From Brevundimonas naejangsanensis DSM 23858 (GTDB lineage: Bacteria; Pseudomonadota; Alphaproteobacteria; Caulobacterales; Caulobacteraceae): DNA of 58,327 nt. Below are positions 19,131-26,363 of the stretch, piece after piece (the stretch's first letter is position 1; each line of letters starts with the position of its first letter). Under the pieces are notes generated by a model. That model was given only the letters and a program-made list of their open reading frames with translations. It did no database searches and was not told the DNA's origin. The stretch is taken from positions 1 to 58,327 of the forward strand of contig NZ_ATXN01000009.1 in NCBI RefSeq assembly GCF_000421705.1, given 5' to 3'. The translations under genes and the position numbers were made by a program.

Positions 19131-21756
19131 CAATCCACTGCAAATCTTCAAGGCCGCATATCGATATGCAGCCGCGCCCATCTCCCGCTGGCGGCCCAAA
19201 GGGAAACCGCGAGCTTTCTTCTTTGGTCCCCGCAGACGGTGGGCCGAGGTTTTGGCATCGCATCCAGAAAGCCGGTTTGTTTTCCGAACCATCCATATCA
19301 GCGCCTTTGAGTTTTATGCCTCCATCGCGCCTTGGATACTTTCCGATCGCCGTTCTATCGTTTTGGTAGAGGGAGATGCTCCGTCTTTCTTGAAGCACTT
19401 CAGCAGAGCATATCGAGTGCCACTGTCAGAGATCACAGCGGTAGAAGAAGAACAGGCATCTCCGCAGCCGCAGACAGGCGGAGACACTAGGCCGCCCCTG
19501 CCGTCATGGTTCCAACGCAGCGGCGGACCGAACCTGGCCTCAAGCCTGTCCAAAGAGCGCCCAAAATTTCTCTATATGCCCTGGATCCCTGAGCATGGTG
19601 ACCGGCTGATCGAGTCGCTCTCCGATCCGGCCTATCAACTTGTCCGCTTCGACCTCATCAAGGATGTGGACGACAATGAAGTTCGTCGCAACGTACTGCA
19701 TTTCGCTCGATCCAAGCCCCACCTATATAGAAAGATGGTGATCAGACGCCTGATTCCTCTACGAAATCAGATTTCTGGCTTTATTTTTACTTTCGACTGG
19801 GCCCCCGTAATGCGGCTCATAGTCGAAGCCTGCCAGCAACTTGGCATTCCCACCATCTTGATTCCTCATGAATCCGTCTTTGTAAACCGCGACCTCTACT
19901 ATGTGGATCCGGTCAGTAAAGCGTCACGCCCCCTATGCGACGTGATTTTGGGTTGGGGTGAACTTCAGCGTACCATATTTCTTGAACGCGGCTATCCGGC
20001 TGAACGCTTCCATGCCGTTGGCGCTCCTAAGTTCGACCGCTACTTCAACTATCAGCCCAGCCTCGATCGTGACGCCTTCCATCGCATATTCGGCTTGAAC
20101 AGCGCGAAGAAGACGATCTTATTTGCTTCTCAGCCCCTCGATTCTCAAACTGATACGGCGCTTGCGAGGCAAGCGCAGCGCGCGGCTATCGCCGACCTCC
20201 TCGAATACGCAAGAGACCGACACGCCCAGTTGTTGGTGCGCCTCCCGCCATCGAAAGACGATATTGTCGGCCAGGAACTTACCAGGCATATTCTTGTCTC
20301 CGGTCTTGCCGCTATAGACGATGCCGAATGTTATCTGGTGGATGCAGAAGAAGCCGTGCATCATGCTGATGTCGTGACTTCGATGAACAGCACCATGCTA
20401 TTCGAAGCCATGCTTGCCGGCCGCCCCTCGCTATCGATGAAATACATCGAATTTCAGCAGGTGTGGGAACAGGCCGGTATCCGGTCAGCATCCAACATTG
20501 TCGAAGCGGTTCCGCTGCTAGATGAAGCCCTCTCTGGTCGCCTCACACATTCCGTGGAAGGTATGGAATGGGCTGCAGATCAGTTCGGCGTTGGAAGTTT
20601 CGACGGTCGCGCTGCCAGTCGGGCTCGCGCGTTTCTAACCGGAATAGCAGACAAGACGACCGCGCTTCACCCCCTGGCCTCCCCGGTGGAACGCCTGTTC
20701 GCGTCACGAGAGCTAGATGTCGTCAGCATCCCAGGTGGCGAGACAGTGCTGTCTTCCTATCAAAAGTACCTGCTGAAGCAGCTTAACGCGCGCACGATCG
20801 TCGATGGCGCAGTTGGTCTTGAAGGCATCCGAGCGCTGGCCTCCGCCGAGGTGTTCCTTCAATGGGGCATCAAGAACGATGAAGCGGTTGAGGCTCAGAA
20901 CACTGCAGCGCGCGCGCTGGGGCGGCCAATGATAATCGTTGAAGACGGGTTCATCCGCTCGATAGACATCGGCCTTTCCGGCGCACCGGGCCTTTCTATC
21001 ATTCTTGACGACACAACAGCCTATTACGACGCCACGAAGGCTTCACGTTTAGAAGGCCTGATCAAGCATAGTCCCGGGTTAACCCAGGCACAGCACCAAC
21101 GCGCCCGGGCTGCTATAGATAGAATCGTGACGGCTCGGATCTCGAAATATAATCACGCTCCCGACCATCCGATCGAAATTGGTTGTCAAGACCGACCTAA
21201 GATTTTAGTTATCGATCAGCGGCTTCGCGACCAATCCGTGATTTCCGGCTTGGCTGACGAAACTGCCTTCGCGAATATGCTTCAGGATGCCGCCAAGGGA
21301 CATCCTGATCACGATATCATCGTGAAATTGCATCCGGACGTCATAGGAGCTGGTCGTTCTGGCTACCTGAGCGATGAATTGCTGGAGCGTTTCCAAGAGA
21401 AGTACGACAACCTTCACCCAGTGCGGATCGACATCAACCCGTTCGCCCTGTTCGACCTGGTCGATGAAGTATATGTGGCGACCTCCGGCATGGGCTTCGA
21501 GGCGCTAATGGCCGGTAAAGCGGTCCGTTGTTACGGTGCACCTTTCTATTCTGGATGGGGCCTGACCACGGACATAATCCCAACGCCGCGGCGCAATCAT
21601 CAAAGTAGCATCGAGGATGTGTTCTACCGCGCCTATATCCAGTCGAGCGTCTACTATAATCCCGACCTCGCAAGCCGTGTCGAGCTGGAGGATTTCATCG
21701 ACTATATCGAGAACGCTCGAGCAGCGGCATTCCGATCAAAGGAGACATCGAGATAA
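19120..21756 (+). CDS. two-module capsule glycosyltransferase: GT-B-like module plus KpsC-type Kdo-transferase half
   Basis: The protein is 878 residues. Residues ~150-510 form a GT-B-like module with IFTFDWAPVMRLIVEACQQ, IPHESVFVNRDLYY and a donor-side TSMNSTMLFEAMLAGRPSLS. This recalls CDP-glycerol or surface-polysaccharide transferases. Residues ~530-870 are clearly KpsC-like, with FLQWGIKNDEAVEAQNTAAR, IIVEDGFIRSIDIGLSGAPG, ILDDTTAYYDATKASRLE, VIDQRLRDQSV, IIVKLHPDVIGAGRSGYL and TSGMGFEALMAGKAVRCYG. Classical KpsC has two homologous Kdo-transferase halves; here one half appears replaced by another module. It should build the beta-Kdo linker, or a similar acidic-sugar linker, in the cytoplasm. 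The ATG at 19120 lies inside the previous gene. The stop ends the plus-strand arm, 12 bases from the convergent pseudogene. Confidence 0.82.
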   Translation: MHPDNPLQIFKAAYRYAAAPISRWRPKGKPRAFFFGPRRRWAEVLASHPESRFVFRTIHISAFEFYASIAPWILSDRRSIVLVEGDAPSFLKHFSRAYRVPLSEITAVEEEQASPQPQTGGDTRPPLPSWFQRSGGPNLASSLSKERPKFLYMPWIPEHGDRLIESLSDPAYQLVRFDLIKDVDDNEVRRNVLHFARSKPHLYRKMVIRRLIPLRNQISGFIFTFDWAPVMRLIVEACQQLGIPTILIPHESVFVNRDLYYVDPVSKASRPLCDVILGWGELQRTIFLERGYPAERFHAVGAPKFDRYFNYQPSLDRDAFHRIFGLNSAKKTILFASQPLDSQTDTALARQAQRAAIADLLEYARDRHAQLLVRLPPSKDDIVGQELTRHILVSGLAAIDDAECYLVDAEEAVHHADVVTSMNSTMLFEAMLAGRPSLSMKYIEFQQVWEQAGIRSASNIVEAVPLLDEALSGRLTHSVEGMEWAADQFGVGSFDGRAASRARAFLTGIADKTTALHPLASPVERLFASRELDVVSIPGGETVLSSYQKYLLKQLNARTIVDGAVGLEGIRALASAEVFLQWGIKNDEAVEAQNTAARALGRPMIIVEDGFIRSIDIGLSGAPGLSIILDDTTAYYDATKASRLEGLIKHSPGLTQAQHQRARAAIDRIVTARISKYNHAPDHPIEIGCQDRPKILVIDQRLRDQSVISGLADETAFANMLQDAAKGHPDHDIIVKLHPDVIGAGRSGYLSDELLERFQEKYDNLHPVRIDINPFALFDLVDEVYVATSGMGFEALMAGKAVRCYGAPFYSGWGLTTDIIPTPRRNHQSSIEDVFYRAYIQSSVYYNPDLASRVELEDFIDYIENARAAAFRSKETSR

Positions 21757-21768
21757 AGCAAGGCCAGT

Positions 21769-22476
21769 CTACAAGAGAGAATAACCCCGCTCTAGCCTCG
21801 CGCGCGCAATCTCTTGCACCAGAAGAAACTGATCTTTCCAGTCGATATCCATCGCCACATCTTCACTGATTTCAAAGAAGTGCGACTTGGCGGTAATACG
21901 ATCTCCTGCGGCACGCATCACATCGAACGGCATGAGGTATATCGCGTGATTGATATCCCAGAGGGGTTGTAAATCCTGGCTCCTCGGCCACTTCTCCAGA
22001 GTATTATTGTAGTTAAACGGCCGCCCATCTTTCCATAGAAATTTTTGAACCCTGCTCACGCTTACAAGACTGTCGCATCCGGATGTTCGGGCCCGCTCAT
22101 ATTCATCTAGCGCACGATTGTAGGTATCTGCGCGAACGAAGGGTTAGTAACGTGTGTCTAGAGTATCGTCCATCCTTGGACAGGTGGGCGATATAATCCT
22201 TGATGAACGTCTCCATTGAATTCGCCCCCTCCCATATTGGTCAGGTCAGTTCTTAGGTTCAACGCGGCCGTCGCGTTCGCGCACAAACGTTGCAGCATAC
22301 TCCAGCACAGCCGGATCATTGGTACAGATGATGATCCTCGACAGCCGTGAAACCTGCGCGAGTTGAGGCAGCTTAAGCTCCAAGAGTCCTTTGGAGAAGC
22401 CAGAAAATGGACGAGTGTTCTCATGCCGCACTCGCTCGCTACCTGCCCTAGCCAGAACAAATCCGATGTGCGACAT
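21769..22476 (-). pseudogene. decayed CMP-sugar cytidylyltransferase (NeuA-like)
   Basis: The N-terminal part (22476-22246) reads MSHIGFVLARAGSERV then RIIICTNDPAVLEYA, the nucleotide-binding start of acylneuraminate cytidylyltransferases, and stops at a TGA after VEPKN. The C-terminal part (from ~22145) reads PFVRADTYNRALDEYERA, VSRVQKFLWKDGRPFNY and a final MDIDWKDQFLLVQEIA, as in the end of the same family. Both parts are in the same frame, and the 708-base span equals 236 codons, a full-length gene. Between them lie two in-frame stops. The recognisable middle (METFIKDYIAHLSKDGRY) is in another frame, so at least two compensating shifts plus a nonsense change occurred. A GAGGTGAC ribosome-binding site remains, 15 bases after the intact cytidylyltransferase. 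Confidence 0.8.
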
Positions 22477-22491
22477 CAGTCACCTCGGGCG

Positions 22492-23220
22492 TTATTTTGG
22501 TCGGTCAAAATCCGGCAAAGCAACCTTATTATTCATAATCCATGCCGCCGTTCGATCAAGGTCCTCAAGTGTATGAACATCAAGGCAGCCCTGCGTCATG
22601 AAAGGTAAAATTCGGCGCCCCATACAAGGCCAAGGCTCCTGCCCCTCGGAATCAAAAATGGCGGAACGGCCTCGCAACACCCAAAACGAATGATCGAAGA
22701 AGACCGCAGTGGGGAGTTCCTGCCGATTGGGTGAGATCGGACCGTCGAAGAAGGACAACAGCGATCCGTCTTCCTGCACCTGTTTCGCCCGCATTGGATG
22801 ATACTCGGCATTCTCGTGGGAAGGAATGACCGACGACGCTCCCGGATTCTCAAGGAGACGCTCAATGCAGTGATCGATGAACTCGTCCGTGACCGTGCCG
22901 ACATTAGCGTGCATCACCACGACAATATCCATGGCCCCCGCCTCGGTCTCGATCAAATCCAGCGCATGCCGCACAGCGTCGGTGCTGCGGGCTGTGTCCG
23001 TAGCAAGGTGATCCGGCCGTTGGATCGGCTGAAATCCTGCCAGTGCAGCTGTGGCAAGGATACCAGAGTCATCCGAACTAATATAGTAGTGGTTGATGTA
23101 TCGACTCCGCCTCGCCGCGGAACATCCCCACAACAGAAGCGGAACGCCTAGGACCGGAAGCACATTCTTGTTCTTGAGGGAACTTCCTCCTCGACCGATC
23201 ATGAGCGCACAAATGTTCAC
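22492..23220 (-). CDS. acylneuraminate cytidylyltransferase-like protein
   Basis: This 242-residue protein of the NeuA family would activate a nonulosonic acid or similar sugar to its CMP form. It has the N-terminal nucleotide-binding strand (ICALMIGRGGSSLKNKNVLPVLG), the YISSDDSGI strand, a DIVVVMHANVGTVTDEFIDHC segment and a C-terminal DVHTLEDLDRTAAWI. The usual ARGGSKGIPNKN start is here GRGGSSLKNKN, so the substrate may differ from sialic acid. The start is GTG, 5 bases after GGAGG. It follows the NeuB-fusion gene by 12 bases, so synthesis and activation of the sugar are coupled. It is the only intact cytidylyltransferase in the locus. Confidence 0.85.
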   Translation of the reverse strand: MNICALMIGRGGSSLKNKNVLPVLGVPLLLWGCSAARRSRYINHYYISSDDSGILATAALAGFQPIQRPDHLATDTARSTDAVRHALDLIETEAGAMDIVVVMHANVGTVTDEFIDHCIERLLENPGASSVIPSHENAEYHPMRAKQVQEDGSLLSFFDGPISPNRQELPTAVFFDHSFWVLRGRSAIFDSEGQEPWPCMGRRILPFMTQGCLDVHTLEDLDRTAAWIMNNKVALPDFDRPK

Positions 23221-23232
23221 GCTAACCTCCTA

Positions 23233-24774
23233 TCAGCCAGCCGCCTTAAAGTATTTATGGTGTTCGCTGTCGTTCACCTTTTTTTCTTCTGAGCCGATGA
23301 TCATCTCAGCCTCGCGGATTTTTGTAACAAAGTCCGAAAACTCCGAAGTAGTGAGATCCATAGCAACGGCGTCGAAATGGGCCCATTCAGTATTACCGAG
23401 TTTAACGTGCTTCTCGACCATCCGCGCGCCCGCAGCTACCGCCAGGGCTGAAGCGACCCAACCGAAGTCGTGGCTCGAATATGCAGGAATGATATGACCG
23501 TGCTCTCGCGCCAGATCGCGGTAATGGCGGATTACGCCCACATCACAGTCATGTAGCGGTGTGGGATAGGCGGAATTGCATTGCATCAAATAAAGACGAT
23601 CACACTGGGTAAACGTTTCAACGACCCATTTCTCGTAATCGCCGTCGGTCATGCCGGTCGAGAGCGCCACCCCGCCGCGATACTCTCTAGCCACCAGTTG
23701 CAGATAATCCTTATGTTCCGAGATCGTCGACGGCAGCTTCACCAGTTCGGGATCAAACTGCTGCATAAACCGGAATGAGGTTTCGTCCAGCACGGATGCG
23801 AACCAACGAATCCCGACATTCTTGCAAAGCTGATCAAGCCAATCAAAGTCGTCCCGGTCCAGCTCAAGCGCATGGCGATAGTCGCGGAAAGTTGTGCCAA
23901 AGGGCGACACATATTTCTTGTCCAGTTGCTCGTGCGTGTAGAACGTCTCCACATCGCGCTTCTGGACTTTGACGAAATCGGCGCCGGCAGCTTTGGCAGA
24001 GCGCACCATCCGCTCAAGTCTATGGCGGTCGCCAAAGTGGTTAGTTGTCAGTTCTGCGGTAATCAGAACCTGGCTCGAGGAAACAGGGGCGCCACGCGCG
24101 GCCGAAGGCAAGAACTGTGCGGTCAGGTCTTCGGGACTGATTGCCGAGAACACCCGATCGCCCACATGCTGAACTGACAGTTCGCTATCGCGAAGCATGT
24201 AAAGGGTGTTGAGGAAATAGAACTCCTGAGGAACAATCCTTGCCTCTCGCTCACCGCGCGACGGCGGCGCATAGTCGTGCCCAATCGCCTTTGCATATCC
24301 ATGTTCTGGCGAGAAGTCGAAACCTAGCATGTAAACCGTCTGCGGGCGGCCCCGCGCGGCAGCAATAATACGCGCCAGTCGCAGCGCCGACAAAAAGAGG
24401 ATGTCCTCAAGAACAAAATCGGCCTCGGGCTGTTCGCTCACGAGGCGGCTCATCATTACATCAGTCCCCTCCTGGGAGCCCGGCACATACCGCGCGCCCG
24501 CCAGACTGCCACGCTTAGGGCGCAGGTCGGTCGAGGTGATGTAAAGTCGCGAGCGCCAGCCGCTTGCACTAAGAGCGTCATGCACCCATTCATCGTGGAA
24601 AAGCGTGATGTCGCAGGGAGCGATACGCTCCGCATCATTAACCCCTATTACCAAGGCGTTCGCCATCACGGCAGGGTCTATCCGATCAACCGAGGGACCT
24701 TTGCCCAGAATGAATATCGTGTCGGTACCGTAGATCGACGCGATATCCCGCACCTGTCGCGTAAGCCTATCCAT
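23233..24774 (-). CDS. DUF115/Maf-like domain fused to a NeuB-family sugar-acid synthase
   Basis: The protein is 513 residues. Residues ~15-215 form a Rossmann-like domain with TIFILGKGPSVDRIDP, VIGVNDAERI and VYMLGFDFSPEHGYA. This recalls the DUF115/MptE-like domain of Maf flagellin glycosylation proteins and the GxGPS loop of GT42 sialyltransferases. Residues ~235-510 are a NeuB-type TIM barrel, with AELTTNHFGDRHRLERMV, GADFVKVQKRDVETFY, LVKLPS, LYLMQCNSAYPTP, the metal-site His of YSSHDFG and EKHVKLGNTEWAHFDAVAMD. NeuB enzymes condense phosphoenolpyruvate with an N-acyl hexosamine to make nonulosonic acids. The C-terminal antifreeze-like (SAF) domain of NeuB is absent. Fusion of these two domains is unusual. 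It precedes the cytidylyltransferase gene. Confidence 0.82.
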   Translation of the reverse strand: MDRLTRQVRDIASIYGTDTIFILGKGPSVDRIDPAVMANALVIGVNDAERIAPCDITLFHDEWVHDALSASGWRSRLYITSTDLRPKRGSLAGARYVPGSQEGTDVMMSRLVSEQPEADFVLEDILFLSALRLARIIAAARGRPQTVYMLGFDFSPEHGYAKAIGHDYAPPSRGEREARIVPQEFYFLNTLYMLRDSELSVQHVGDRVFSAISPEDLTAQFLPSAARGAPVSSSQVLITAELTTNHFGDRHRLERMVRSAKAAGADFVKVQKRDVETFYTHEQLDKKYVSPFGTTFRDYRHALELDRDDFDWLDQLCKNVGIRWFASVLDETSFRFMQQFDPELVKLPSTISEHKDYLQLVAREYRGGVALSTGMTDGDYEKWVVETFTQCDRLYLMQCNSAYPTPLHDCDVGVIRHYRDLAREHGHIIPAYSSHDFGWVASALAVAAGARMVEKHVKLGNTEWAHFDAVAMDLTTSEFSDFVTKIREAEMIIGSEEKKVNDSEHHKYFKAAG

Positions 24775-24905
24775 CAGATTTTACCCTTTTGCGTGTCATC
24801 ATTTTGTTGCGTTGGCGACGCTTCAATTCCCACGCGCTACGCAATCGCCAAGTCTAGCTTCAGGATACACCAGACTGCGGGCCACGTTAACCCGCATCTG
24901 TTCAT

Positions 24906-25607
24906 CTATCTCGACTCACTAACCTTAACTGACCGTACGCTGACGATTGCAGGATATTCACCTGACGCAAAAAACATCACGGCCGTGCCCCCTTCCCTGC
25001 CAAAGAATGCAATGTTGAACTCGCCCCCCTTAACGACAATAGGGACGATCTCATCCGCTCCAGGGGCTGCATCAATATCCTTCACTCGAAGATGGACGCT
25101 TTGATCAGGGTCCCCTCCAGAGAAAATAACGCGCCCTGCCACCTTGATCTCAGCGCCTCGCCCCGAGGCGACGTTTGCATACCTTGGACTCTTGTCAGCT
25201 AAGTATGATTCACCGCTCCGAAAGTTGGGCGCGGGCAGCAAGATTTTATCAAGTGATGTTTGCTCGGCCAAGTAGACCTTGCGCTCTTCGGCTAAGGCCC
25301 AAGGTAAGCGGATTAAATCGAGGAGCGAGCGTATGCGGGTGATTGTTTTGCCAAGACGGTAGGAAAACTGATTCCTTACCTGCCGCTTCGCCTCGGGTAC
25401 AGCCAGAAGGGCTGCGCGCACCGACGCCTCCGTCCGCGCCAGGTCGAGCGACTGACGCGCAAGCTTCGCCTTTAGCTTCCGCAGCTCTTCCTTCGCCACC
25501 GCCAGTTCAGAACGGCTACGGCTAGCAGAGTAATAAAGCCGATAAAGGGAGTATTTTTTCACCTCATCATTATCGAGGATCGCGTCTATTTCTGCACTAT
25601 CCATCAT
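24906..25607 (-). CDS. hypothetical capsule-locus protein: coiled coil plus beta-rich C-terminus
   Basis: I do not recognise a full-length family for this 233-residue protein. Residues ~30-80 are a coiled coil (SRSELAVAKEELRKLKAKLA). NQFSYRLGKTITRIRSLLDL and RLPWALAEERKVY follow, an amphipathic segment often seen between domains of polysaccharide glycosyltransferases. The last ~85 residues are beta-rich (VAGRVIFSGGDPDQSVHLRV, FNIAFFGREGGTAVMFF) and could form a small sandwich. No signal peptide or catalytic motif is visible. ATG at 25607 is chosen over TTG at 25619 because GAGACG precedes it. It lies 18 bases after the inositol-monophosphatase-type gene, so it is part of the minus-strand operon and probably serves capsule assembly. 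Confidence 0.6.
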   Translation of the reverse strand: MMDSAEIDAILDNDEVKKYSLYRLYYSASRSRSELAVAKEELRKLKAKLARQSLDLARTEASVRAALLAVPEAKRQVRNQFSYRLGKTITRIRSLLDLIRLPWALAEERKVYLAEQTSLDKILLPAPNFRSGESYLADKSPRYANVASGRGAEIKVAGRVIFSGGDPDQSVHLRVKDIDAAPGADEIVPIVVKGGEFNIAFFGREGGTAVMFFASGEYPAIVSVRSVKVSESR

Positions 25608-25625
25608 AAAGCGTCTCAATCGAGG

Positions 25626-26363
25626 TCAAAACGAAGACCTCATCGCCCGACGATTAACAATATCGACCCGATATTTCCGATCAGACGCCAGGATCTGCCC
25701 ATCATAAGGCCCACCATCTAGAAGGACCTCACACCCATGCTCCAGCGCTAGCATAAGGCCCGGAAGCAAATCCCACGCATAGGCGCCGCGAGGATTGGTA
25801 AAACGAGCATATGCGCCACGAACAACATTATAGAGGTTATATACTGCGCACCCCATGAGACGGCTTTCACCACCCTCAGCTATCCCTTCAACTATCTCCG
25901 GGCAAATGGAGGATGAAAACCCGCGGATACGGGATAGGACGGGCGTCACGCTGTCCCCCGTCATCAACCGATCATTCAGTTCCGGCATCAGGAGCATGCT
26001 GCCCAGATGCCGTTGATCTTTCCACAGAGTGAAGCCAACGCCCCATTCCTTGAGTCCGGAGCAAAAATTTTCCGTGCCATCAATCGGGTCAACGATCGCG
26101 TAGAAGCCCATATTTGCATCAGAAGCGATCAGATCTGAATAGCTTTCCTCTCCCACGAAAGCCAAGTTGGCGATACGATCTTCTAGAAATCGCCGAATAA
26201 CGTCTTCTAGATAGATATCCGCTGCGGTCACAGGACTTCCATCTTCTTTCCAGGCCACATCATAACGACGCTGCTTGACCTCCGGCAGGCTCTTCATGAT
26301 GAGCTCGCTCAAATCCGCCATAAGCGAACGAGTCTCGTCCAAGCGCCCAGTGAATTTTTCCAT
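25626..26363 (-). CDS. inositol-monophosphatase/CysQ-family phosphatase
   Basis: This 245-residue Mg2+/Li+-sensitive phosphatase fold has the metal-binding motifs GEESYSD (near residue 80), DPIDGTENF (near 100) and the C-terminal aspartate in AYAWDLLPGL. The family dephosphorylates inositol phosphates, 3'-phosphoadenosine phosphates or sugar phosphates. In capsule loci such enzymes often act on a sugar-phosphate precursor or recycle nucleotide by-products, and which applies here is unknown. ATG at 26363 overlaps the stop of the preceding 941-residue protein (TGATG) with GAGGAA upstream. A TTG one codon earlier is less likely. Confidence 0.88.
   Translation of the reverse strand: MEKFTGRLDETRSLMADLSELIMKSLPEVKQRRYDVAWKEDGSPVTAADIYLEDVIRRFLEDRIANLAFVGEESYSDLIASDANMGFYAIVDPIDGTENFCSGLKEWGVGFTLWKDQRHLGSMLLMPELNDRLMTGDSVTPVLSRIRGFSSSICPEIVEGIAEGGESRLMGCAVYNLYNVVRGAYARFTNPRGAYAWDLLPGLMLALEHGCEVLLDGGPYDGQILASDRKYRVDIVNRRAMRSSF

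Noticed and set aside
21769..22059. A separate 96-residue protein downstream of the cytidylyltransferase
   Set aside because: Its sequence is the C-terminal third of a NeuA-like enzyme whose N-terminal part lies upstream in the same frame, so it is best treated as part of one pseudogene.
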